DNA of 42,796 bases, from contig JAEETH010000025.1 of NCBI GenBank assembly GCA_016290215.1, positions 1-42,796 on the forward strand, in the 5' to 3' direction. A model generated the notes under the pieces. It ran no database searches. It was not told where the DNA came from and saw nothing but the letters and a program-made list of their open reading frames with translations. Source of the stretch: Bacteroidales bacterium (GTDB taxonomy: Bacteria; Bacteroidota; Bacteroidia; Bacteroidales; F082). Made by a program: the position numbers and the translations under genes. The stretch's first letter is position 1. The number at the start of each line of letters is the position of its first letter. Below, piece by piece: positions 9,398-16,223 of this stretch.

Positions 9398-9490
9398 CAG
9401 TTGGCAGTTGTTCAGTTGTCAGTTGTCCTCTGTCCTACGTCCTACGTCCCTCAGTCAACAATTAAACAATTAAACATTCAACACTTCAAC
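9396..9490. repeat. Short-word repeat array (GTTGTCAGTTG / GTCCTACGTCC / AATTAAACA)
   Basis: The gap after ygiQ consists of tandem degenerate words: GTTGACAGTTGGCAGTTG, TTGTCAGTTGTCC, CCTACGTCCTACGTCC and CAACAATTAAACAATTAAAC. Related words recur at 28206-28243, 39650-39700 and 40652-40695. The first half (CAGTTG) is partly complementary to the second (CAATTAAAC), so a loose hairpin is possible. It contains no gene. Confidence 0.6.
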
Positions 9491-9499
9491 ATAAATCCT

Positions 9500-9508
9500 T
9501 ATTTTTGC
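9500..9508 (+). promoter_or_regulatory. -7 box (TATTTTTGC) of the nicotinamidase gene
   Basis: TATTTTTGC fits TAnnTTTGC and lies 26 bases before the ATG at 9535. It could drive the nicotinamidase-EIIC-recX run. No convincing -33 element is seen in the repeat-derived sequence upstream. Confidence 0.55.
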
Positions 9509-9534
9509 AGCAAATTTCTAAAACCTAATACAAA

Positions 9535-10248
9535 ATGAAGAGAAATTTCATCGGAGCCATCGTGCTCATCGCTGCCCTTGCTTTTGCAGGCTGCAACAAC
9601 AAAAAACAAAAAGAAGAAGTCAAAGAAGAAACTACTGAAACCGTCGTTGAGGAAGTCAAACTCCCCAACCGCATGCTCATTATCGTCGACCCTCAAATCG
9701 ACTTTACTACAGGCAGTTTAGCCACGGCCAAAGGTCCCGAGTCGATGGACTATCTCGCCAAAGCATTGGACAAAGGCGCTTGGAAGAACTACAGCTGGAT
9801 TATCGTCACACAAGACGCTCACCCGGCCAACCACTGTTCCTTCGTTGAGCAAGGTGGTGTGTTCCCGCCCCACTGCGTGCAAGGCACCGAAGGCATGAAT
9901 GTCTATCCCGCCCTTCAAGAGGTCCTGAACGCTCTAACACAGAACATTCCCGATATCCATTACATGCAAAAGGGCGACCTCGCCGAGAAGGAAGAATTCA
10001 GCATCTTCCAAAACGAAAAAAGCGGAGAAAAGCTCAGCACCATTATCAAGGAACTCGGATTTGAAGGCATCGATGTTTGCGGCATCGCCACCGACTACTG
10101 CGTCTATGAGACCACCAAAGACCTGATGGCCTTCTATCCTGCCAATCAAATCCGCATCGTCACCAACTGCCTCGCTGCCGTCGACGACAACGACACCAAG
10201 CTCGCCGACCTGATGAAGGAGAACGGTATCCAAGGCATTGAGTTTTAA
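9535..10248 (+). CDS. Lipoprotein nicotinamidase/isochorismatase-like hydrolase
   Basis: 237 residues. The first 20 form a lipoprotein signal (MKRNFIGAIV to LAFAGC) with the lipobox cysteine at C20, followed by an acidic/lysine-rich linker (KKQKEEVKEETTETVVEE). The rest is a complete PncA-type cysteine hydrolase. It has IIVDPQIDF (nucleophile-activating D52), TQDAHPANH (metal ligands D94, H96, H100), KGD (K146) and GIATDYCVYET (catalytic C189). PncA enzymes hydrolyse nicotinamide to nicotinate and ammonia in the cytoplasm. An exported, membrane-tethered copy suggests extracytoplasmic nicotinamide or another amide substrate (inference). All catalytic residues are present. It is followed by a long hairpin, then the EIIC and recX genes. 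Confidence 0.88.
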   Translation: MKRNFIGAIVLIAALAFAGCNNKKQKEEVKEETTETVVEEVKLPNRMLIIVDPQIDFTTGSLATAKGPESMDYLAKALDKGAWKNYSWIIVTQDAHPANHCSFVEQGGVFPPHCVQGTEGMNVYPALQEVLNALTQNIPDIHYMQKGDLAEKEEFSIFQNEKSGEKLSTIIKELGFEGIDVCGIATDYCVYETTKDLMAFYPANQIRIVTNCLAAVDDNDTKLADLMKENGIQGIEF

Positions 10249-10255
10249 TCTTTTT

Positions 10256-10328
10256 GACGCGAGACTTCGAGACGCGAGACACGAGACTTTGGTCTTGTCC
10301 CGTGTCCCGTAGTCCCGCGTCCCGCGTC
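10256..10328. repeat. 73-bp imperfect hairpin (GACGCGAGAC / GTCCCGCGTC words)
   Basis: The left arm 10256-10287 is built of GAGAC words and the right arm 10292-10328 of GTCCC words; they are nearly complementary around a TTTG loop and are framed by TTTTTGACGCG and CGCGTCAAAAG. It begins 8 bases after the nicotinamidase stop and may act as an attenuator or terminator before EIIC. Partial copies of the same words flank the hairpin at 31697-31795. Confidence 0.75.
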
Positions 10329-10337
10329 AAAAGAGTC

Positions 10338-11357
10338 ATGAGCAAATTCAAATCATTCCTTGAGCGCAAGGGCGTCGACATGACCTGGAAAGCCTACTTT
10401 GTCGACGCTCTTGGCGCTATGGCGTTAGGTCTTTTCGCTTCACTACTCATCGGCACCATCTTTCAGACGTTGGGCGACAAGACGGGCATTGAAGCCTTTA
10501 CCACTATTGCCAAATACGCCAAAGCCGCCACGGGAGCCGCCATCGCCGTGGCCATTGCATACAAGCTTGGCTGCGAAGGTTTAGTGCTGTTCAGCGCGAT
10601 TGCCGTTGGCATCGCGGGTAACGAATTGGGTGGCCCGATGGGTGCCTATGTTGCCGTTATCGTTGCCATCGAGTTAGGCAAGATGGTCTACAAGGAAACC
10701 CAAGTCGACATCCTTGTCACGCCTGCCGTGGTCATCATCAGCGGCGTGCTGATGGCTTACGCGGTAGGAGCACCTATCCAAAAAGTGATGACCGCCCTTG
10801 GCACTTTCATCGAGAACGCCACCTTGATGCAACCTTTCCTCATGGGCATCATCGTCTCAGTGGTCATCGGCATGGTGCTCACCCTGCCCATCAGCTCCGC
10901 GGCAATCTGTCTCGCCATCGGTTTGGGGGGCATTGCAGGAGGTGCTGCCACAGCAGGATGTTGCGCTCAGATGATTGGCTTCGCCATTCTGAGTTTCAAA
11001 GAAAACCGCTGGGGCGGACTGGTGGCACAAGGCTTAGGCACCTCAATGTTGCAGATGGGAAACATCGTGAAGAACCCTCGCATCTGGATTCCCGTGCTGC
11101 TCACTGCCGCTATCACGGGTCCCATCTCGACCTGCATCTTCCATTTAGAGAACATCCCCATCGGTTCCGGCATGGGCACCTGTGGCCTCGTCGGGCCCAT
11201 CGGCATCTACACGGCCATGCCTGAAGGCGGTGCCAACATGTGGATTGGCATGTTGCTCGTCTGCTTCGTGTTGCCTGCTGTCCTCACTTGGCTTTTCGGC
11301 TTAGTCTTCCGCAAAATCGATTGGATTAAAGAAGGCGACCTCAAAATCGACTGCTGA
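10338..11357 (+). CDS. PTS EIIC-like membrane protein (PTS_EIIC_2 type), orphan
   Basis: 339 residues from the ATG at 10338 (MSKFKSFLERKGVDMTWKAY). An in-frame ATG at 10254 exists only because the hairpin repeat is open in this frame, so I reject it. About eight to ten hydrophobic segments include AVGIAGNELGGPMGAYVAV, LTLPISSAAICLAIGLGGIAG and GTCGLVGPIGIYTAM, typical of the PF13303 EIIC family. EIIC proteins carry sugars across the inner membrane coupled to phosphorylation by EIIA and EIIB. No EIIA, EIIB, HPr or EI gene lies nearby, and Bacteroidales mostly lack sugar PTS systems, so the true substrate and coupling are unknown. Its stop overlaps the recX start (TGATG). Confidence 0.82.
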   Translation: MSKFKSFLERKGVDMTWKAYFVDALGAMALGLFASLLIGTIFQTLGDKTGIEAFTTIAKYAKAATGAAIAVAIAYKLGCEGLVLFSAIAVGIAGNELGGPMGAYVAVIVAIELGKMVYKETQVDILVTPAVVIISGVLMAYAVGAPIQKVMTALGTFIENATLMQPFLMGIIVSVVIGMVLTLPISSAAICLAIGLGGIAGGAATAGCCAQMIGFAILSFKENRWGGLVAQGLGTSMLQMGNIVKNPRIWIPVLLTAAITGPISTCIFHLENIPIGSGMGTCGLVGPIGIYTAMPEGGANMWIGMLLVCFVLPAVLTWLFGLVFRKIDWIKEGDLKIDC

Positions 11358-11833
11358 TGGCAAAACAATCTGCCAAACCACTCACTCCTGACCAAGTTCT
11401 TGACAAGATGGCCAAGTATTGCGCCTACCAAGAACGATGTGTGAAAGATGTCCGCGATAAGCTGAAAGCTTTCGAAATCTCAGAAGAGGAAAAGACAAAA
11501 ATCCTTGATTATCTGTTGGACAACCGTTTCGTCAACGACGAGAGGTATGCCAAGGCTTTCGTTCGCGGCAAGGTCAACCAAAGCGGCTGGGGTGTAAACA
11601 AAATCCGTTTCCATCTCATCCAAAAAGGCATTGACAAAGACACCATCGAAGAAGCTTTAGGACAAACCGACGAAGAAGCCTACCGACAGCGACTCATTGA
11701 GATTCTGGAAACGAAATCCAAGACCGTAAAAGCCGCCAACGATTTCGAGAAAAAACGCAAATTAGCCACTTACGCCATGCAGAAAGGTTTTGAGGGCTCG
11801 CTGGTTTGGGAAGTCTTGAAGGAATATTTTTGA
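11357..11833 (+). CDS. recX: Regulatory protein RecX
   Basis: 158 residues, all helical, with the three-helix repeats of RecX: an N-terminal LDKMAKYCAYQERCVKDVRDKL, then LLDNRFVNDERYAKAFVRGKVNQ, the most diagnostic block, followed by WGVNKIRFHLIQKGI. RecX binds RecA filaments in the cytoplasm and modulates recombination and the SOS response. It is not next to recA here; instead it overlaps the EIIC stop by one base (TGATG), so it is translated from the EIIC transcript. The length is normal. Confidence 0.9.
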   Translation: MAKQSAKPLTPDQVLDKMAKYCAYQERCVKDVRDKLKAFEISEEEKTKILDYLLDNRFVNDERYAKAFVRGKVNQSGWGVNKIRFHLIQKGIDKDTIEEALGQTDEEAYRQRLIEILETKSKTVKAANDFEKKRKLATYAMQKGFEGSLVWEVLKEYF

Positions 11834-11933
11834 TAGTTATAAAACACGAATTATCAGAAATTTGCCAAAAATTGTCATCAATTCCATTTTTGTCAAATTC
11901 ATGTTTAATTCATGATAATTCATGTTTATTTTA

Positions 11934-11942
11934 TAATTTTGC
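11934..11942 (+). promoter_or_regulatory. -7 box (TAATTTTGC) of the LytTR gene
   Basis: TAATTTTGC lies 22 bases before the ATG at 11964. The region upstream (11860-11935) contains three degenerate ATTCATG(A/T)TTAAT words (AATTCATGTTTAATTCATGATAATTCATG), spaced about 12-16 bases, which could be regulator sites. Confidence 0.5.
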
Positions 11943-11963
11943 CGCAAATTTTGAATACACCCA

Positions 11964-12842
11964 ATGAAATTCCCAAAACGCCTGATAACTCAAACGCCTG
12001 AGTGCCTGACAGAACCCGTCGGGCAGGTGCTTAATGTGATTATCTCGACGTTGTTTGCGTTGGTGTTTCTGACAGCTTACGTCCCATTCTCGGAAACAGC
12101 ATGGTTCCAAGTGGGAAGAGGACACTATTTCTTCATTACCGCCGCTTTTGTAGGGGCTGGTACGATGTTTTTAGTTCTTAGCCGAATGCTGATGAACTGG
12201 GTCATCCGAAAGAGCCGACATTTCCCCTTTTGGTTATACCTCTTATGGCTATTCCTCGAAATCATGATTATCGCGGTGTGCCATACCTTAATCTCCTATT
12301 TTGAGATTAGAGCCACCGACCATAGTTTCGGCTATCTCTATGCCAAAAGTGTTCTCATCACATTTATCGCTTTGGCGGTGCCTTACACCGTCACCATATT
12401 GTCCATCTTGCTGAAAGACACGCGGCAACGCCTTATGCTCACCAAGAGCGACACGGTGGAGTCGGACGACGAGGTGATGCCCGAACACACTGAGATCATC
12501 AATCTGATGGACAACAACGGCAACCTAAAACTGTCCGTCAAGCTCGACAACCTTTACTACATCAAGGCGGAGGACAACTACATCAACGTGTTTTACCAAC
12601 GCAGCGGAGCCATCGCGAGTTACATGCTGCGCTGCAAGATGCAGACCATCGCCGACAACTGCGTGGATTCCAGTTCGTTGATGCGCTGCCACCGCTCCTA
12701 TATCGTCAATATAAAAAAGGTGAGCGTTTTGCACAACGAAGCCGATGGCTTCGTCATCGACTTTGAGCGTGAGGGATTGGATTCCATCCCTGTTTCAAAG
12801 ACCTATTCTGCGAAAGTGTTGGAGGCGTTTAATAAGAAGTAA
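11964..12842 (+). CDS. Membrane-anchored LytTR-domain transcription regulator
   Basis: 292 residues. Four hydrophobic segments (about 27-47, 55-77, 87-108, 124-146) form a membrane sensor-like domain. A linker (about 150-180) and a C-terminal LytTR DNA-binding domain follow, with LDNLYYIKAEDNYINVFY, LRCKMQTI, LMRCHRSYIVN and SIPVSKTYSAKVLEAF. No receiver domain is present, so this is the membrane-LytTR type common in Bacteroidetes rather than a two-component response regulator. It would bind direct repeats upstream of target genes while tethered to the inner membrane. The target is unknown. Candidate sites are the repeated ATTCATG words before its own start, which would imply autoregulation (inference). 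Confidence 0.87.
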   Translation: MKFPKRLITQTPECLTEPVGQVLNVIISTLFALVFLTAYVPFSETAWFQVGRGHYFFITAAFVGAGTMFLVLSRMLMNWVIRKSRHFPFWLYLLWLFLEIMIIAVCHTLISYFEIRATDHSFGYLYAKSVLITFIALAVPYTVTILSILLKDTRQRLMLTKSDTVESDDEVMPEHTEIINLMDNNGNLKLSVKLDNLYYIKAEDNYINVFYQRSGAIASYMLRCKMQTIADNCVDSSSLMRCHRSYIVNIKKVSVLHNEADGFVIDFEREGLDSIPVSKTYSAKVLEAFNKK

Positions 12843-12875
12843 AAATTCAAACCAGCCAAAAACACATTTTTTTAT

Positions 12876-12926
12876 TTGATTTGGCTAAATAAAATAGCAT
12901 TTATTCAGCCAAATCAAACATTTTTT
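12876..12926 (+). promoter_or_regulatory. Inverted repeat between LytTR and ATPase genes (terminator and/or operator)
   Basis: TTTGATTTGGCT (12876-12887) is repeated exactly inverted as AGCCAAATCAAA (12907-12918); the inner AATAAA/TTTATT bases also pair, giving a ~43-base palindrome followed by CATTTTTTC. That shape suits a factor-independent terminator of the LytTR gene. The half-site recurs in direct orientation as AGCCAAAAACACA (12854) and GGCCAAATTAAACA (12938), overlapping the ATPase promoter, which suits an operator. Confidence 0.65.
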
Positions 12927-12927
12927 C

Positions 12928-12936
12928 TATATTTGC
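12928..12936 (+). promoter_or_regulatory. -7 box (TATATTTGC) of the ATPase gene
   Basis: TATATTTGC fits the consensus and is 18 bases before the ATG at 12954. It is flanked on both sides by copies of the AGCCAAATCAAAC half-site. Confidence 0.6.
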
Positions 12937-12953
12937 GGCCAAATTAAACATCA

Positions 12954-14393
12954 ATGGAGAATCTTATCGGAAGAAAACAGGAAACACAAGAACTTGAAAA
13001 CCTGTATAATAGCAAGAAACCAGAATTCGTAGCCATCTATGGTCGCCGTCGTGTGGGTAAAACCTTCCTCATCAAGGAACTTTTTCAAGACAAGATGACC
13101 TTTTATCACAGTGGCCTTTCGCCTTTCGACAAGAAACGCAAAATTGGTATCAAAGATCAGTTGGAAGCATTCTATTCAAGCCTGACAACGTGTGGCATGA
13201 GCGAAGACCATTGCCCTAATTCGTGGGCAGAAGCCTTCCTCATGTTGGGTCGTTTCCTTGACAGTATCAAAGACGGCACTCGACAACTGATTTTCATCGA
13301 TGAACTGCCGTGGATGGACACACCCCGTTCAAAGTTCATGGTGGCCTTCGAACATTTTTGGAACTCGTGGGGAGCATGGCGCAACCATGTGATGCTCATC
13401 GTGTGTGGCAGCGCAACCTCGTGGATGCTTGACAATCTCATCAATAATAAAGGTGGTCTTTATGACCGCTTGACATGGCAAATCAAGCTGTCGCCTTTCA
13501 CCCTCGGAGAATGCAAGGCTTTTTTCGAAGCGAAAAACATACCCATGTCGGCTTACGACCTTGTGGAAGCCTACATGATTCTCGGCGGCATACCTTATTA
13601 TATAAACTACTTCCAGAAAGGCAAAAGCCTCGCGCAAAACATTGACGCCCTGTTTTTTGGCTCTAATCCCAAACTAAGCACGGAGTTTGACCGACTTTTC
13701 GGCTCTTTGTTCACCAACCCCGATGAATTCAAAGCGGTGGTACGGCAACTCGCGAAACGACACACTGGCTATACCCGTGAGGAGTTGGCCAAGCAACTCG
13801 GAATCAATGCGGGGGGAAGTTTTTCAAAGACCCTTGAATCGCTTATGGCCAGCGACTTTATTACAAACTATCACCCTTTCGGGAAAAGTAAGAAAGAAAT
13901 CAGGTATAAACTCACCGACAGTTTCTGCCAATTCTACCTGACTTTCATCGACGGACAATCCATCACCGATACTGCCTATTGGCAACACAACCAAAACAAG
14001 CCCCAACTCAATGCCTGGCGGGGTATCACTTTCGAGCAGGTCTGTTTCAACCACACCAACCAAATCAAGAGAGCCTTAGGGGTTGAAAATGTGGTTTCTT
14101 CTGAATCGGCTTGGATTGTGCGCGGGGATGAGAACCACAATGGGGCACAAATCGACATGTTGATTGTCAGGGACGACCGCGTTGTTAACCTCTGTGAGAT
14201 GAAATTCTTGTCGAAGGAATACGAACCGCAGGCAGACGACGACACAAAACTGAGGGCACGCATCGCCACATTACAAGAATACCTTTCGCCCAAGCAGACC
14301 ATTCATCTGACTTTAGTCACTACCGTCGGCCTCAAGCATAACGCCCACAGTGGAATATTCCAACAAATCGTGACTATTGATAGTTTGTTTTAA
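12954..14393 (+). CDS. AAA ATPase with C-terminal DUF234 nuclease-like domain
   Basis: 479 residues. The N-terminal ATPase has IGRKQETQELENLY, a Walker A YGRRRVGKTFLI (about 29-40) and a Walker B LIFIDELPWMDT (about 109-120), followed by a sensor-like VCGSATSWM. A winged-helix segment (GYTREELAKQLGINAGGSFSKT) lies near 270-300. The C-terminus is DUF234-like, with an EMKF motif (VVNLCEMKFLSKEYE) resembling the PD-(D/E)XK nuclease core E-x-K. These proteins are common, often multi-copy, in gut Bacteroidales; their function is unknown. The gene stands alone behind its own promoter and is followed by a strong terminator. A mobile or defence-related role is only a possibility. Confidence 0.85.
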   Translation: MENLIGRKQETQELENLYNSKKPEFVAIYGRRRVGKTFLIKELFQDKMTFYHSGLSPFDKKRKIGIKDQLEAFYSSLTTCGMSEDHCPNSWAEAFLMLGRFLDSIKDGTRQLIFIDELPWMDTPRSKFMVAFEHFWNSWGAWRNHVMLIVCGSATSWMLDNLINNKGGLYDRLTWQIKLSPFTLGECKAFFEAKNIPMSAYDLVEAYMILGGIPYYINYFQKGKSLAQNIDALFFGSNPKLSTEFDRLFGSLFTNPDEFKAVVRQLAKRHTGYTREELAKQLGINAGGSFSKTLESLMASDFITNYHPFGKSKKEIRYKLTDSFCQFYLTFIDGQSITDTAYWQHNQNKPQLNAWRGITFEQVCFNHTNQIKRALGVENVVSSESAWIVRGDENHNGAQIDMLIVRDDRVVNLCEMKFLSKEYEPQADDDTKLRARIATLQEYLSPKQTIHLTLVTTVGLKHNAHSGIFQQIVTIDSLF

Positions 14394-14395
14394 AC

Positions 14396-14430
14396 AGAGA
14401 AGCCCCGCCAAACAGCGAGGCTTCTCTTCT
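14396..14430. terminator. Bidirectional terminator between convergent genes
   Basis: AGAGAAGCC (14396-14404) pairs with GGCTTCTCT (14419-14427), extended by CCGC/GCG pairing around an AAACA loop. It lies 3 bases after the ATPase stop and downstream of fabG on the other strand. The T-run after it is weak. Confidence 0.7.
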
Positions 14431-14465
14431 GCTATCGTTTTCAATAAAATATAGATTCTTAGGGC

Positions 14466-14484
14466 CCCTGAGCCTGTCGAAGGG
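14466..14484. repeat. 19-bp dispersed repeat (copy 2)
   Basis: CCCTGAGCCTGTCGAAGGG is identical to 2554-2572. It lies in the convergent gap, 12 bases from the fabG stop. The context GGGCCCCTGAG is partly palindromic. Confidence 0.7.
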
Positions 14485-14495
14485 TCCGCGTCTAA

Positions 14496-15242
14496 TCAGC
14501 AATTCATACCACCGCAGCAGTGGATGACCTGACCCGTGACATACGAGCTGAGGTCGCTAGCAAGGAAGAGCGCCACGTTGGCCACATCCTCGGGCGTGCC
14601 ACCGCGACGCAGCGGAATCAGGCTTTCCCATTGTTTGCGAACGTCCTCAGGCAGGGCGTTGGTCATGGCAGTGATGATGAAGCCTGGAGCGATGGCATTG
14701 TGGCGGATGTTGCGCACACCCATCTCCTTGGCTGCACTCTTGGTGAAGCCGATGATACCAGCCTTCGAAGCGCTGTAGTTGCATTGGTTGGCATTGCCCG
14801 AAACACCCACAACGGAGCTCATGTTGATGACACTGCCACCAGCCTGCTTCCACATGACGGGCTGCACGGCCTTGGTAAAGTTGAACACCGACTTGAGGTT
14901 CACATTGATGACGGCATCCCATTGTTCTTCGGTCATGCGTTTCAGCGCTGTGTCCTTGGTGATGCCCGCATTGTTGACGAGGATATCGATGCGACCGAAG
15001 TCCTTGACGATTTGGTCGACGACCTGGTGCGTCTCCTCGAAGTTGGCGGCGTTGGAGGCGTAAGCCTTAACCTTCACGCCAAGAGCAGCCAGTTCCTTTT
15101 CCGTTTCCATGACGACATCGTTCAGTGCGATATCGGTGAAGGCGATGTTGCAGCCTTCGGAGGCAAAACGCATGGCGATGGCCTTGCCGATGCCACGACC
15201 GGCTCCCGTAATCAGAGCCACTTTATTGTCTAATAATCCCAT
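14496..15242 (-). CDS. fabG: 3-oxoacyl-ACP reductase FabG
   Basis: 248 residues, a typical short-chain dehydrogenase. It reduces 3-oxoacyl-ACP to 3-hydroxyacyl-ACP with NADPH in fatty-acid elongation. The cofactor loop GAGRGIG (13-19), NNAG (90-93), catalytic S142/S143, Y156 and K160 (YSASK) are all present. The C-terminus GQVIHCCGGMNC is cysteine-rich where most FabG proteins have a VDGGM-type end. It is the last gene of the fabH-fabF-fabZ-acpP-fabG set, 132 bases after acpP; that gap is filled by repeats and could uncouple its expression. Confidence 0.94.
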   Translation of the reverse strand: MGLLDNKVALITGAGRGIGKAIAMRFASEGCNIAFTDIALNDVVMETEKELAALGVKVKAYASNAANFEETHQVVDQIVKDFGRIDILVNNAGITKDTALKRMTEEQWDAVINVNLKSVFNFTKAVQPVMWKQAGGSVINMSSVVGVSGNANQCNYSASKAGIIGFTKSAAKEMGVRNIRHNAIAPGFIITAMTNALPEDVRKQWESLIPLRRGGTPEDVANVALFLASDLSSYVTGQVIHCCGGMNC

Positions 15243-15296
15243 AATTCAAGATTTAAAGATTCAAAATTCAAAACTTGAGGTTGTTTTCAGTTTTTT
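15243..15296. repeat. TTCAAAATTC word array before fabG
   Basis: ATTCAAGATTTAAAGATTCAAAATTCAAAACTTGAGG is a degenerate tandem array of a TTCAAAATT-like word. Related arrays lie at 15618-15660, 17453-17488, 27905-27987, 38018-38093, 38644-38675, 39432-39472 and 40615-40645. It forms the immediate 5' leader of fabG. Confidence 0.7.
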
Positions 15297-15374
15297 GACC
15301 ATGACTTGTGACCATGACAATGACTGCTTTCACCCAAGTTGAAGCGGTCATAGTCATTTTCATTAGTCATAGTC
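15297..15374. repeat. Hairpin repeat, TGACTATGAC family (copy 1)
   Basis: The left arm (GACCATGACTTGTGACCATG...) and right arm (...GGTCATAGTCATTTTCATTAGTCATAGTC) are nearly complementary over about 35 bases. The element abuts the acpP stop codon (15375-15377) exactly. It is likely transcribed as an intercistronic hairpin between acpP and fabG. Related copies are at 20368-20466 and 31697-31795. Confidence 0.75.
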
Positions 15375-15617
15375 CTATGGTTTCTTTGTATATTTTTCAA
15401 TCAGTTCATACAAGTCGCCGACGGTTTTGACGTTGGCCATATCGTCTTCGGAGAATTTCACGTTGAATTCGCGTTCCAAGATCATGGAAAGTTCCACAAC
15501 ATCCAACGAATCGGCGCCCAAGTCGTTGAAAAGGTTCTTCTCTGGCGTGATTTCACTCTCGCTGACGTTCAGCTTGGTAGCGATAAACGCCCGCGCTTTG
15601 TCTTGAATCGTTGCCAT
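15375..15617 (-). CDS. acpP: Acyl carrier protein
   Basis: 80 residues from the ATG at 15617 (MATIQDKARAF). A longer in-frame version beginning at 15695 reads through the repeat array and the end of fabZ and is not credible. The protein has the four-helix ACP composition with GADSLDVVEL, where S37 receives the 4'-phosphopantetheine arm. It carries growing acyl chains for the neighbouring Fab enzymes in the cytoplasm. It is acidic, as expected. The gap to fabZ is 43 bases of TTAAATTTAAG words; the stop codon is followed at once by the hairpin repeat at 15297-15374. Confidence 0.95.
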   Translation of the reverse strand: MATIQDKARAFIATKLNVSESEITPEKNLFNDLGADSLDVVELSMILEREFNVKFSEDDMANVKTVGDLYELIEKYTKKP

Positions 15618-15660
15618 TTTAAATTTAAGATTTAAAGATTCAAAATTTAAAATTCGAGAT
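15618..15660. repeat. TTTAAAGATTCAAAATT word array between fabZ and acpP
   Basis: The whole 43-base gap is a degenerate array of the same A/T-rich word found before fabG. It contains no separate regulatory site that I recognise. Confidence 0.65.
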
Positions 15661-16092
15661 TCATTGTTTGTTGCGAGTGTCGGGGAGCAGGGCAAATGAA
15701 AGCTCGCCTTTCACGCACATCTTGCCACCCACGCTGAGTACAGCGGAGCAGATGTAGATGTTGGCACGATGGTAGGTCAGCGTGGCTTCCACCTCGACGG
15801 TGTCGCCCGGCTTAACGCTGTTCTTGAAACGCACTTTGTCGATGCCAGTGTAGAAGGTCAGCTTGCCGATGAGGTCGTCTTTCATCAGCAGGGCGCACGA
15901 CTGGGCCATGATTTCGCAAAGGATGACGCCAGGCACCACGGGTTCGCCCGGGAAATGGCCTTGCAGGAAGAATTCCTCGCCCGTCACATGGTACTTGGAA
16001 TGGGCCACATGGTTTTCGTCGAGGGTCATCTCGTCGACCAGGAGCATGGGCTCGCGGTGCGGGAGATACTGTTTGATTTCGTCTCTGTTCAT
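15661..16092 (-). CDS. fabZ: 3-hydroxyacyl-ACP dehydratase FabZ
   Basis: 143 residues with the hot-dog fold signatures: PHREPMLLVDEM at the N-terminus, GHFPGEPVVPGVILCEIMAQ with catalytic H46 and E60, then KVRFKNSVKPGDTV. It removes water from 3-hydroxyacyl-ACP to give trans-2-enoyl-ACP. It is a stand-alone FabZ; many Bacteroidales also carry FabZ fused to LpxC, so this may be the dedicated fatty-acid copy (inference). It is transcribed after fabF and before acpP. Confidence 0.94.
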   Translation of the reverse strand: MNRDEIKQYLPHREPMLLVDEMTLDENHVAHSKYHVTGEEFFLQGHFPGEPVVPGVILCEIMAQSCALLMKDDLIGKLTFYTGIDKVRFKNSVKPGDTVEVEATLTYHRANIYICSAVLSVGGKMCVKGELSFALLPDTRNKQ

Positions 16093-16223
16093 ATTGTTGA
16101 GTTGTTGATTGTTGAATCGTTGAATTGTTTGGCTTTAACTACGTTGAATACTTCGTATTTCAGCTCTCAGCAATCAGCTTTCAGCCACGGTGACACTAAG
16201 CTGATAGCTGATGGCTGATAGCT
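16093..16223. repeat. Repeat-filled fabF-fabZ gap with an AGCTGATAGC hairpin
   Basis: 16093-16125 is a TTGTTGATTG word array. 16161-16223 is an imperfect hairpin: CAGCTCTCAGCAATCAGC on the left and GCTGATAGCTGATGGCTGATAGC on the right, ending exactly against the fabF stop (16224-16226). Relatives are at 25325-25400, 30811-30874, 32013-32103 and 40700-40789. Confidence 0.7.

Noticed and set aside
10254-10337. Earlier ATG for the EIIC gene
   Set aside because: The extension is the translated hairpin repeat (RDFETRDTRL...), with no protein logic; the ATG at 10338 begins the expected N-terminus.
15618-15695. Longer acyl carrier protein start
   Set aside because: The added 26 codons come from the end of fabZ and the A/T-rich word array.
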